Positions 1 through 7,388 of a stretch of 64,000 bases of DNA are shown one piece after another (the first letter of the stretch is position 1; each line of letters begins with the position of its first letter). A program made the position numbers and the translations under genes. The stretch covers positions 85,609-149,608 of the forward strand of contig CAKPDR010000003.1 of the NCBI GenBank assembly GCA_934149075.1, given 5' to 3'. This stretch comes from an uncultured Clostridia bacterium (GTDB taxonomy: Bacteria > Bacillota > Clostridia > TANB77 > CAG-508). The notes under the pieces are model-generated. The model saw only the letters and a list, made by a program, of their open reading frames with translations. It searched no databases and was not told where the DNA came from.

Positions 1-1031
1 TCCATTGCCTGTTCTCTTGGTATTTTAGCAATATGTACCTCTCTATCTCTTCCTTTTCTACGATTCACATACAAACTATCTTTTAATCCAAAAAATTCGG
101 ATACATATTTTGAAGATAAGTTATCTCTATGTAAAGTTGAACATAAAAAAATCTCTGAATTTTCTGGGTTCTGGAAATGTTTTTCTATGTGCTTTTTTAT
201 TCCTTCATATACAATTATTCTTGCTAAACCTGAATTCCTGTCTCTAGGTAAAGTTATATATGTATCTAATTCTACTGCATTATTTGTATTTGCTAAATAA
301 TATTTTTCAGTTTCAAATTCAGGTTTTTCATATATTTTTAATTTACTATTTTTTAATATTTCTTCATATTCAGCTTGCTTGAAACTTTCATATTCTTGTG
401 TTCTTTCATTTAGCTCGCTTATTTGTTTTCCAAACTCCTTTGAAATTTCCTCCGCATTTGTCCAATAAAACTGTTCATATTTTTTTTGAATATTTGAATT
501 ATAATTTTTCATAATATATTGTGACATATATTGATTGATTTTTTCTCTTAGTTCACTTTTTTCATGAAAGTCATTCTCTTTCAATTCTGCTTCAAGCCAT
601 TTTTTTACTCCTACTTTTTCTGGATTTTCTGCTAACAATCTATCTTTTGCATATTTAAATGCTTGCAATTTTGTATTGTACATTTCAAGCATATCTTTTT
701 TATATGCTTGTTCACTTTTGTATTGTGATTTTACATACTGCCTATACTGTTCTCCATATTTAAAGTATTTTGTTATATCATTGTATGTAAATGGCTTTTG
801 TCCTTGTGTAATATATGTAGTTGCTTCTACCTTGCCATTTTCATTTACTGCAACAATTACACTATTTTCATCTGAATGAACATATTCTGATATATCTTCT
901 TTTCCAGTTGCAAATAATTGCCCCTCTCTTCCTTCTTTTTTCATTGTTTCTAATGTTATCTGCTCTAATTCAACAATTTGGTCTAAGTATTGTTCTTCAT
1001 TTTCTTTTGTAAGTTCTATTACTTTCACCAT
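1..1031 (-). CDS. GNAT-type acyltransferase, 3' end outside the window
   Basis: The minus-strand frame is open from an ATG at 1031-1029 to the window edge, so about 343 residues are visible and the C-terminus is missing. The start follows a GAGGGTG ribosome site. The N-terminus (MVKVIELTKENEEQYLDQI) and the stretch 'VIVAVNENGKVEATTYI' fit the first strands of a GNAT acetyltransferase. The segment near residue 290, 'RNSGLARIIVYEGIKKHIE', resembles the acetyl-CoA binding loop and helix. Between them lies a long charged helical insert unusual for a minimal GNAT fold. The substrate cannot be read from the sequence. The gene follows oapA in the same direction, but a terminator separates them, so it is probably its own unit. 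Confidence 0.6.
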   Translation of the reverse strand, partial: MVKVIELTKENEEQYLDQIVELEQITLETMKKEGREGQLFATGKEDISEYVHSDENSVIVAVNENGKVEATTYITQGQKPFTYNDITKYFKYGEQYRQYVKSQYKSEQAYKKDMLEMYNTKLQAFKYAKDRLLAENPEKVGVKKWLEAELKENDFHEKSELREKINQYMSQYIMKNYNSNIQKKYEQFYWTNAEEISKEFGKQISELNERTQEYESFKQAEYEEILKNSKLKIYEKPEFETEKYYLANTNNAVELDTYITLPRDRNSGLARIIVYEGIKKHIEKHFQNPENSEIFLCSTLHRDNLSSKYVSEFFGLKDSLYVNRRKGRDREVHIAKIPREQAM

Positions 1032-1116
1032 TTTTTCACCCTCTTTAGGTATTAATATGTTGTCAAATATAATTATATTCGACTGTGCAAATTCTAACAC
1101 ATTTAAACCATTTTGT

Positions 1117-1143
1117 CAAAAAAATAGATGCCTTCGCACCTAT
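1117..1143 (-). terminator. Rho-independent terminator after oapA
   Basis: On the minus strand an 8-bp stem (ATAGGTGC/GCATCTAT, one G-U pair) with a 4-nt loop is followed by seven or more T. It overlaps the oapA stop codon at 1142-1140 and ends the OLE-oapA transcript. Confidence 0.75.
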
Positions 1144-1670
1144 TTATATACTTTGTTTAATATAATTCCAACAAAATGTACTATTTGTGTTGATTCTTTA
1201 TTTGCAAGTTCTTTTCCTAGCGCTTTTCCACCAACCGTTATTGATGCTACTATTGCACTAATAATAAATTGTAAATTTGCACCCGTTTTTTCTGTTATTT
1301 TTGCTGATATCATTGCACTTATTGCACCACTTAATACTCCACAAACATCTCCAATAACATCTGCACATATATTAGCCACTCTAGTTGAATTTTTTATCAA
1401 TTTGATTGATACCTTAGCTCCATCTACTTTTTTAGTTGCTTTTGCATGAAATTCATGTTCTTTTGCAACTGTAACTGCTACTCCAACTATATCAAATACT
1501 ATACCCACAGCAATTACAGCTATCAATATAATTATTGATGATACTAAATTTAAATTAGATACCCCATATGTTGATATATAAGAAAAACATATAGATAATG
1601 CAAATGTTATTATAAATACTTCTACAAACCATGTGATTTTCGAGTGTTCTTTTTCTTTATTTTTGCTCAT
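1140..1670 (-). CDS. oapA: OLE RNA-associated membrane protein (OapA-like)
   Basis: This 176-aa protein has hydrophobic segments near residues 13-35 and 40-68, with weaker Gly/Ala/Ile-rich segments near 100-125 and 132-150, and a charged loop (residues 70-95) rich in Lys. Size, topology and position immediately downstream of a roughly 580-nt structured RNA on the same strand match OapA, the protein that binds OLE RNA at the membrane. In Bacillus halodurans the OLE ribonucleoprotein is linked to Mg2+ and alcohol stress. Homologues are often labelled CorB/CNNM-like. The start is preceded by AAGGAG. No other gene intervenes between RNA and ORF, and a terminator follows at once, so the unit is bicistronic. 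The name rests on context plus topology rather than on a diagnostic motif. Confidence 0.7.
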   Translation of the reverse strand: MSKNKEKEHSKITWFVEVFIITFALSICFSYISTYGVSNLNLVSSIIILIAVIAVGIVFDIVGVAVTVAKEHEFHAKATKKVDGAKVSIKLIKNSTRVANICADVIGDVCGVLSGAISAMISAKITEKTGANLQFIISAIVASITVGGKALGKELANKESTQIVHFVGIILNKVYK

Positions 1671-1689
1671 TTATTGCTTTCTTCTCCTT

Positions 1690-2267
1690 ATTTAAAAAGT
1701 TACCTTTGGTCTCTCTCATTTTTTATTTTATCAAGATGGTAAAACCTGAGTAAATTTTACGGTTTAGGTCTAGTTGAATTTCTCTATCCTTTACTATATA
1801 TTACTACATAGCTGTTTCCATTTAAAAGAACATCTACATATTGCAGTAGACACTAGATCGCCACTTAAATCCGTACCTTAATCCTCAGATTTCTATGCCT
1901 CTTTTTTAAAGCAAACATTCTAGAAGTTTTCCTTAACATACTACGTTTTATTGCTAGTCTTTTTTGCAAATGCAATTTCATAATTAAGTTAACAAATTAA
2001 TCCCAATACATTCACTCAAGACAGGCTACTCTATGTATTTCGTGTCTTGGCACTCACCATAGGTTTTACTTAAATTATAAATTTAAGTCTCAACGAAACA
2101 AGGGAATCCTGCATATGCCATTATGCCATACCCTGGTTCCTATCTACCCTACTCACACACAAAACTGGCATTTCGCGCACAAACAAGGAGCTTCATCGGT
2201 ATGCCCTTTAGTGGATTTTTAGCCCCACCCTCGCAATTACTAGTACGACTAGAATAATGCACCATCG
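1690..2267 (-). ncRNA. ole: OLE RNA (ornate, large, extremophilic)
   Basis: About 580 nt with no usable ORF lie between a strong promoter and the oapA-like gene. The region is clearly richer in G and C than the surrounding intergenic DNA and is full of short paired segments, such as GACTTAAATTTATAATTTAAGT (positions 2068-2089 read on the minus strand) and the GCCAAGACACG...CCTGTCTTG pair. Length, orientation and placement directly upstream of a four-helix membrane protein match OLE RNAs, which recruit OapA to the membrane. The 5' end is inferred from the promoter; the 3' end is set loosely before the oapA ribosome site. A covariance-model search would be decisive. Confidence 0.75.
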
Positions 2268-2273
2268 TTTTTT

Positions 2274-2301
2274 ATTATACCAAATTTATCCATTTTTTCA
2301 A
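2274..2301 (-). promoter_or_regulatory. Sigma-A type promoter of the OLE RNA
   Basis: Minus strand: TTGAAA (2301-2296), a 16-nt spacer, and a consensus TATAAT (2279-2274). It places the transcript start near 2267, at the edge of the conserved-looking RNA. Confidence 0.75.
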
Positions 2302-2424
2302 GTTCGATTATAAGTGTTTCTTTCCGTTTTTTACCAATTTGAGTTAATTACCATTTACCTCTTACCTGTTTTTTTACTTTTTTACTCTTTTTTGCTATCT
2401 TTTCTTTATTTTATAACTTCTATA

Positions 2425-3000
2425 TTAATATCCAATTTTTTCTCTTATTTCTTGTTTTACTTCTTCCAAATTTCTATCAGATTTTATATTTATTACTTTT
2501 ATGTTGGGGCATTTATTTTTTATTTCTTCTGCCATTTCTAAATATACTCTTTGTTGATTTATACTATTTTCTACTCCAAATTTTGAAGTTGCAAATGTTG
2601 CTTTTCCATCTCTTGATAATCTTTCTTTATATAATTCTTCATTTTCCAAATATAATGTCACATAATATATATCAAAATCCAAGTTGCTAAATTTTTCTAA
2701 TAGTTCATTATAGACGTTTGTAAATGAATATTCTTTTTTTCCTAATCTACAATAGTTTTCCTCTGTAAAAAAAGTTCTATCAAATACTAAATTGATACTT
2801 AAATTTTCTAATTTTTTTATGTAGTCTAATAATGTTTCATACATTTCTTTTGCTTTTTGTAAACCTGTTTTTGTACTATCAGATGTTCCTGATAATCTAT
2901 ATAAATTTGTATAACTTAATGAATATCTCAGATAGTCTGTTACTGTTGTTTTTCCTGCACCTTGTGCTCCTTCTACTACTATTAATTTCGAATTTGCCAT
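2425..3000 (-). CDS. P-loop deoxynucleoside/thymidylate kinase-like protein
   Basis: The 191-aa protein opens with a Walker A loop, GAQGAGKTT, at residues 11-19. It continues with 'FDRTFFTEENYCRLGKKEY' near 75-92, placed like the DR(Y/F) substrate motif of thymidylate and deoxynucleoside kinases. An Arg-rich lid, 'LYKERLSRDGK', lies near 124-134. Length is close to that of small dTMP-kinase-like proteins, but the canonical thymidylate kinase signature is not complete, so the substrate is left open. A strong AAGGAGG ribosome site precedes the ATG. The gene stands alone upstream of the OLE promoter. Confidence 0.65.
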   Translation of the reverse strand: MANSKLIVVEGAQGAGKTTVTDYLRYSLSYTNLYRLSGTSDSTKTGLQKAKEMYETLLDYIKKLENLSINLVFDRTFFTEENYCRLGKKEYSFTNVYNELLEKFSNLDFDIYYVTLYLENEELYKERLSRDGKATFATSKFGVENSINQQRVYLEMAEEIKNKCPNIKVINIKSDRNLEEVKQEIREKIGY

Positions 3001-3171
3001 CTCAATTCCTCCTTACAAACCTGATTATATATTTATTATCATTATTTGTAAAGAAAAATAATATTCAATTCAAAATAGAATCAAATATTATTTTGTATAT
3101 TTGGTGTACTTATTAATTATTTTTTACTTTATTTTAAGTATTTTCTTCATTTTCTCAACATTCTTATCACC

Positions 3172-3627
3172 TTATTGTGTAGATATAGAAATATCATATT
3201 TTAGCAATGTATCAAATAATTCTTTTTTATCTGATTTTCTGTTTTCTCTATACTCAGCCCACAATTTCTTGTTTTCTTCCCATTGTAACTTATTTTCTTC
3301 CCACATTTTCCAGTTTTCTTTCCATTGTAATCTATTTTCTTCCCACATTTTCCAATTTTCTTTCCATTGTAATCTGTTTTCTTCCCACATTTTCCAGTTT
3401 TCTTTCCATTGCAATCTATTTTCTTCCCACATTCTATCGTTTTCTGCCCAGCGTTTATCATTCTCTGCCCAGCGTTTATCATTCTCTGCCCAGCGTTTAT
3501 CATTTTCGTCCCAACGTTTATTGTTTTCTTCTCTCATTTCTCTTATTTCTCTTTTATTGTCTCTTACTTCTGCACGCAAATCATTAATAGCCTGCAACAC
3601 TGGCACTAATATTTCATCTTTGTTCAT
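3172..3627 (-). CDS. Trp/Glu/Asn heptad-repeat coiled-coil protein
   Basis: This 151-aa protein of unknown function starts after AAGGAGG. After a short helical N-terminus (residues 1-33) come about fourteen heptads built on 'RWAENDK' (roughly 35-60) and then the 14-residue unit 'RLQWKENWKMWEEN' repeated three times (roughly 65-113). The C-terminus (115-151) is charged and non-repetitive. A Trp at a fixed heptad position predicts a continuous helical rod. The repeat shows at DNA level as near-identical 42-bp units at 3270-3430, so copy number may vary. Similar 'W.EN' proteins occur in bacteria and phages without assigned role. Confidence 0.6.
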   Translation of the reverse strand: MNKDEILVPVLQAINDLRAEVRDNKREIREMREENNKRWDENDKRWAENDKRWAENDKRWAENDRMWEENRLQWKENWKMWEENRLQWKENWKMWEENRLQWKENWKMWEENKLQWEENKKLWAEYRENRKSDKKELFDTLLKYDISISTQ

Positions 3628-3822
3628 ATATTTGATTCCTCCTTAAAAATATAAATTTGATTTAAATTTTAGATCTAAATTTGATTTGTTATGAATAAAA
3701 TCCTCATTAGATATAATACTAATAGAAATAATACACCAAAAAATTAATAAATTTGTATTTATTATATATACTCTTTTTGCATTTGTCAAGATAAATCGTT
3801 TGACATTATTCGACAAATTTAG

Positions 3823-3872
3823 AATAAAAAAAGAGAACTAGATAACTGGTTTGAAAGCAATCTATCTAGTTC
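3823..3872 (-). terminator. Hairpin terminator downstream of the 149-aa gene
   Basis: A 10-bp perfect stem (gaactagata at 3835-3844 with its complement at 3863-3872) is followed on the minus strand by a T-rich tract (3823-3832). It sits about 90 nt past the stop at 3964. The remaining gene-free DNA at 3628-3822 is AT-rich and holds a short TTTGTC/GACAAA inverted pair (3782-3819); I see nothing else in it. Confidence 0.6.
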
Positions 3873-3963
3873 AATAAACGGTTTTATAAACATATAAATA
3901 TATGATTTATGCTGTTATTTTAGCAAAAAGATTTGTATAAGTCAATAAATTTCGACAATTTTC

Positions 3964-4413
3964 TTAAAATTTGTTTTTATTAAAAATTCCTTTAATCATA
4001 TTAAAAAACTTAACTAAAAAATTGGGCTCTTTATAAAGAGTTAAGTCTTTTGAAGTTTGATTTTCTTCTAAAATTTTATATCTTTTTTTATTATTAAAAA
4101 CATTTTCTACATCATATTGTTCTTTCATTTGCTGTTCTATTTTTCTTAATTCCTCGGAATCCTTGATTTGTAATTTTTCTCTTTCTTCTGGACTTGCCAA
4201 AAAATCTCTATATATCAAACCTAATATTACAATTGTCTCCTTTTTCAATTTTTGCTCTTCTAATGGTTCTTTAATAACTATTTTATAGTTTGTAGCTTTA
4301 TTTTCAGAAATTGTTTGTCTAAGCTGTGCTGGTATTCTACTTACAAGATCTATTGGCATCAATTTTAAAACTTCTTCAACTTCTGTAAAAGCTTCTTCAT
4401 ATGCTCTTTCCAC
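3964..4413 (-). CDS. Small helical protein, module family A (paralogue at 46598-46939)
   Basis: The 149-aa protein begins with GTG at 4413 after AGGAGGAAAAT. The N-terminal 90 residues parallel the gene at 46598-46939: 'AYEEAFTEVEEVLKLMP' against 'AYEKAYKEVIELLKFFP', then a 'YK(I/V)' strand, a 'EQK(L/M)' turn, and '(G/A)(L/N)IYRDF' against 'ANIFRDYWA'. The tail (110-149) is basic and ends in a hydrophobic FFNMIKGIF stretch absent from the paralogue. No known function; it looks cytosolic and alpha-helical. It follows the 215-aa gene by 14 bp, so the two are co-transcribed and end at the hairpin at 3835-3872. Confidence 0.6.
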   Translation of the reverse strand: MERAYEEAFTEVEEVLKLMPIDLVSRIPAQLRQTISENKATNYKIVIKEPLEEQKLKKETIVILGLIYRDFLASPEEREKLQIKDSEELRKIEQQMKEQYDVENVFNNKKRYKILEENQTSKDLTLYKEPNFLVKFFNMIKGIFNKNKF

Positions 4414-4427
4414 ATTTTCCTCCTATG

Positions 4428-5075
4428 TTATCCTATTACTAATTCTTCATTGTTTACTTTAGCCTTATTAAACAGCCCCATAGATTTATTTCTAGCTTCT
4501 TCCATTTGTTCCCTAGCATGTTGTCTTTCCAATACATATTGAGGCTCATAACAGCCTTTCATAAATCTCATAGCACTTTCATTTTTTTTTCGTACAACCT
4601 CTCTATCTCTAATTAATTCTCCAAACTTCTCTCTTTTATAATTTATAATTAATTCTTTACATTCTATAGAATCAATCTCGTCCATATATTGTTTTAATAT
4701 AATTTGACATTTTCTAGCTTGTTTTATTTTTCCTTGAGATAAAGCCTTTTGTTGTGCATCTATAGCACCATAACACGCTAATAATCCTTTATCTAAAAAT
4801 TGCGGATTCCTAATTTCACTTTTTATATCTTTTTTATCATATTTATCTGAAATTTCTTCCATCAATTCCGTTTTCAATCTATTTAAGTTATTAGTTTCTG
4901 ATATTTTCTCCAAGTTAAATTCTAATTGCTCATATATTTTTCTATCTTCATCAGAAATTTTAGCAAAATTAGGATAATATTTTATTTTTATTGATTTAAT
5001 TACATTAACTATCTTTTTTACATTTTCACAAGCCGCCAGATATTTAGCATTTTCATCTATATTTTCGTGTTCCAT
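4428..5075 (-). CDS. Charged helical protein of unknown function (first gene of the module)
   Basis: The 215-aa protein starts after AAAGGAG. It is rich in Lys, Glu and Asp, has no signal peptide or membrane segment, and is predicted helical throughout. A Cys/Ala-rich patch, 'LLACYGAIDAQQKALSQ', lies near residues 97-113, with 'ARKCQIILKQYMDEIDSIEC' just after. I do not recognise a family. Position is the main clue: it is the upstream partner of a family A small protein, exactly as the 131-aa gene at 46955-47350 precedes that gene's paralogue, though the two upstream partners are not obviously related. Confidence 0.55.
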   Translation of the reverse strand: MEHENIDENAKYLAACENVKKIVNVIKSIKIKYYPNFAKISDEDRKIYEQLEFNLEKISETNNLNRLKTELMEEISDKYDKKDIKSEIRNPQFLDKGLLACYGAIDAQQKALSQGKIKQARKCQIILKQYMDEIDSIECKELIINYKREKFGELIRDREVVRKKNESAMRFMKGCYEPQYVLERQHAREQMEEARNKSMGLFNKAKVNNEELVIG

Positions 5076-5168
5076 TTATACTTCTCCTTTGTTTATCATA
5101 TACATTTTAATTATAGCAAAACTACTATTTTTTGTAAATAATTTCCGGAAAACTTTTTTTGTGAATTT

Positions 5169-5273
5169 TTACCAACGAGTACACTCATGAATGGTTAATA
5201 AAGTTACCAGTAGGGACACCCATGATTGGTCAAAATCTTTACCAGTAGGGACACTCATTAATGGTAAAACATA
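5169..5273 (+). repeat. Three tandem 35-bp repeat units
   Basis: Units start at 5169, 5204 and 5239, each 35 bp, with consensus TTACCAGTAGGGACACCCAT followed by an A/G-rich TGGT ending. Each unit contains its own small inverted repeat (ACCA...GGG ACA CCC...TGGT). The first unit is most diverged. The same unit recurs at 63933-64000, and one inverted copy lies at 5341-5373 inside the neighbouring gene. It resembles a REP-type family more than a CRISPR because there are no spacers. Confidence 0.75.
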
Positions 5274-5318
5274 ATATTTAAAATAGTTAATTAATAAATA
5301 TAGATGATTATATATTTA

Positions 5319-6848
5319 TTAAATTAACATTTCAATATACGTTTTACCATTAATGAGTGTCCTCGTTAGTAAATTTTTAATACCTGGTTCATAAATATTT
5401 CTTCCCATATAATCATATCTACTTCCATGGCATGGACAATCCCAAGTTTTATCAGTATTATTCCACGAAAGCAAACATCCTAAATGTGAACAATTAGGTT
5501 TTACAGCATATACTTTACCATTTGTATCTTTATAAATTCCAACATTATTACCATCTATTTCTATAATTGCCCCATTATTATTTTCTATATTATCCACATT
5601 CCATGTATCAATTTTCAATTTCTTTATTGCTATTGAGTTTACTTTTTCTTTTAACATGTTTTCAACTTCCCACCTATTTTTTATTGGTTTCATTCTTGTT
5701 GCTGTAAATATTTCCTCAAATTCATTTTCATTTCCAATAATTTTATCAGTTACTATATTTGCTGCTACATTCGATAATGTCATTCCCCATTTTTTGAAGC
5801 CCGTTCCTACATACATATTTTTCATTAAATTTGAAAACTCTCCAATATATGGTATTTTATCCAGACTAATACAATCTCTTGTATTCCATTTAAATAATAC
5901 TTTACTGTCAGGATACATTTTTTTAGCCTTTTTCTCTAATTTCTCATAATATGATTCTTCTGGTATTGGCTCTCCAGTTTTATGACCTACTCCGCCTATT
6001 AAAAGGACTTCTTTTCCATTATAATTTGCAGTTCTAAATGAATATACTGGCTCTTTTACATTTATATACATTTCTTGTGGTAATTTACTTTTGGTTTCTA
6101 TTGCTATTAAATATGATGTTCCCTGATACATTTTTAAAAAATAAAATCCTGGCATATTTATTATTGGAAAGTGTGTCGCTAACACTACATATTTTGCTTT
6201 TATATTTCCTTTATCTGTACATATAGTATAATTTTCTCCTTCTTTTTCCACATTTGTTACTGTTGTATTAATGTATATTTTATATTGTTTTAAAATAGCT
6301 TTTGCTAACCCAAACATATATTTTCTTGGATGAAATTGTGCTTGTCCATCAAATTCTATTGCTCCTTTTATTTCTTGTGGTAAATCTATTTTTGCAACAA
6401 ATTTAGCTTTTTTCCCTAACTTATTAACTGCTTCAACTTCTTTTTCTATTTCTATAACTTCATCTTGGTTTGTTGTATATACATAAGATTTTCGTGGACT
6501 GAATTCACATTCAATCTGTTCCTTTTCTATTATTTGTTTGATATTTTCTATTGCTTGTTCATTTGCTTCTAAATATTTTTTAGCATATTCTTCTCCATAA
6601 TCATCAATTAAGTGCATATAAAATAAATCATGTTGACTTGTAATTTTACCTGTTGTATTTCCACTTACTTTCTCTCCTATGTTATTTTTTTCTAAAACTA
6701 TAACTTTTTTTCCGCATTGTGTTAAATAATATGCTGTTGTTAACCCAAACAATCCAGCTCCTATTATGCATACTTCTGTTTCCTCATCTTTTTCTAATGA
6801 TTTTAAATTGATTTCATCTTTAGTTGTTTCTATCCATAATGAACTCAT
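5319..6848 (-). CDS. FAD-dependent oxidoreductase with C-terminal Rieske [2Fe-2S] domain
   Basis: I place the start at ATG 6848-6846, which follows AGGAGG by six bases; a longer frame to 6899 has no ribosome site. The 509-aa protein has a dinucleotide-binding motif 'CIIGAGLFGLTTAYYL' near residues 27-42, a DAO-type FAD fold, and a 'VGTGFKKWGMTLS' FAD-closing motif near 357-369. The C-terminal Rieske domain carries CSHLGC (C-x-H) and CPCHGSRYD (C-x2-H), the four cluster ligands. This architecture is known from Bacillus YhfW-like proteins; the electron acceptor is unknown. The last residues, encoded by a 35-bp repeat unit, differ from what I expect of a Rieske terminus. Confidence 0.85.
   Translation of the reverse strand: MSSLWIETTKDEINLKSLEKDEETEVCIIGAGLFGLTTAYYLTQCGKKVIVLEKNNIGEKVSGNTTGKITSQHDLFYMHLIDDYGEEYAKKYLEANEQAIENIKQIIEKEQIECEFSPRKSYVYTTNQDEVIEIEKEVEAVNKLGKKAKFVAKIDLPQEIKGAIEFDGQAQFHPRKYMFGLAKAILKQYKIYINTTVTNVEKEGENYTICTDKGNIKAKYVVLATHFPIINMPGFYFLKMYQGTSYLIAIETKSKLPQEMYINVKEPVYSFRTANYNGKEVLLIGGVGHKTGEPIPEESYYEKLEKKAKKMYPDSKVLFKWNTRDCISLDKIPYIGEFSNLMKNMYVGTGFKKWGMTLSNVAANIVTDKIIGNENEFEEIFTATRMKPIKNRWEVENMLKEKVNSIAIKKLKIDTWNVDNIENNNGAIIEIDGNNVGIYKDTNGKVYAVKPNCSHLGCLLSWNNTDKTWDCPCHGSRYDYMGRNIYEPGIKNLLTRTLINGKTYIEMLI
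5341..5373 (-). repeat. Inverted copy of the 35-bp unit within the 3' end of the oxidoreductase gene
   Basis: Read on the minus strand this stretch matches the third unit at 5239-5273 over about 33 bp, with mismatches mainly at its start. It codes for the residues LLTRTLINGKT just before the oxidoreductase stop. With the array at 5239-5273 it forms an inverted repeat around an AT-rich spacer of about 67 bp, so the gene's mRNA 3' end can fold into a long hairpin. Confidence 0.7.
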
Positions 6849-6928
6849 ATTTTTCCTCCTTTTTTTGGTATCTTTTCCAATAATTTTTAAACTATGCACA
6901 AAATAGTAATATGTATAATAAATTCTGA

Positions 6929-7263
6929 TTACAATTCACAGCCCTTAAAAATATTATATATGCTGGGAGCCTTCCTAGGTTATTATATATATTATGAGAT
7001 TGTGTCCTGTTCATTACGTTAAAGAAGAAAATCTACCATAAAGAACTGAGCCGCTCTCACTCAGGCTAAAAATGTATATATGTATATGAGTTTAAACTTT
7101 TCGAATGTGATTGGAGCAATATTAGAATTTCTTAAATAAATTTATGGAAAGAGTTCACGAGAGTGGAAGGGTGCCATAAATTTATTTTAGAAATTCTTAT
7201 GTTGCGTATTGAGCCGAGAAAATGTTTCAAATCATATACATATATGCATTTTATGAATTGTAA
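6929..7263. repeat. Fold-back repeat, copy 1 (one arm shortened)
   Basis: This 335-bp non-coding block fills most of the gap before the aminopeptidase gene. It begins TTACAATTCA and ends with the exact complement TGAATTGTAA. Inside, AGAATTTCTTAAATAAATTTATGG pairs with CCATAAATTTATTTTAGAAATTCT around a GC-richer loop (GAGTTCACGAGAGTGGAAGG), and TATATGTATATGAGTTTAAAC pairs with the mirrored sequence at 7227-7246. It is strongly similar to copy 2 at 10036-10488 but lacks most of that copy's outer right arm. No ORF is present. The rest of the gap, 7264-7380, is plain AT-rich DNA holding the aminopeptidase promoter region. Confidence 0.8.
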
Positions 7264-7388
7264 CTCTAATATAAAAATTTTATAGAATATTTTATTTTAT
7301 ATATGGAAAAATAAAACATAAAGTGATATACTACAATTAAATATTTAGAGCTAAAAAATTAGCTTATACTGAAGAAAGGAAGATAAAA

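Noticed and set aside
3101..3646. Long plus-strand frame across the Trp repeat gene, rich in Phe and Ser
   Set aside because: It mirrors the repeats of the minus-strand gene; no ribosome site, and the minus-strand protein has a strong one.
5169..5273. A short CRISPR array
   Set aside because: Units are directly adjacent with no spacers, they vary internally, and there are no cas genes nearby.
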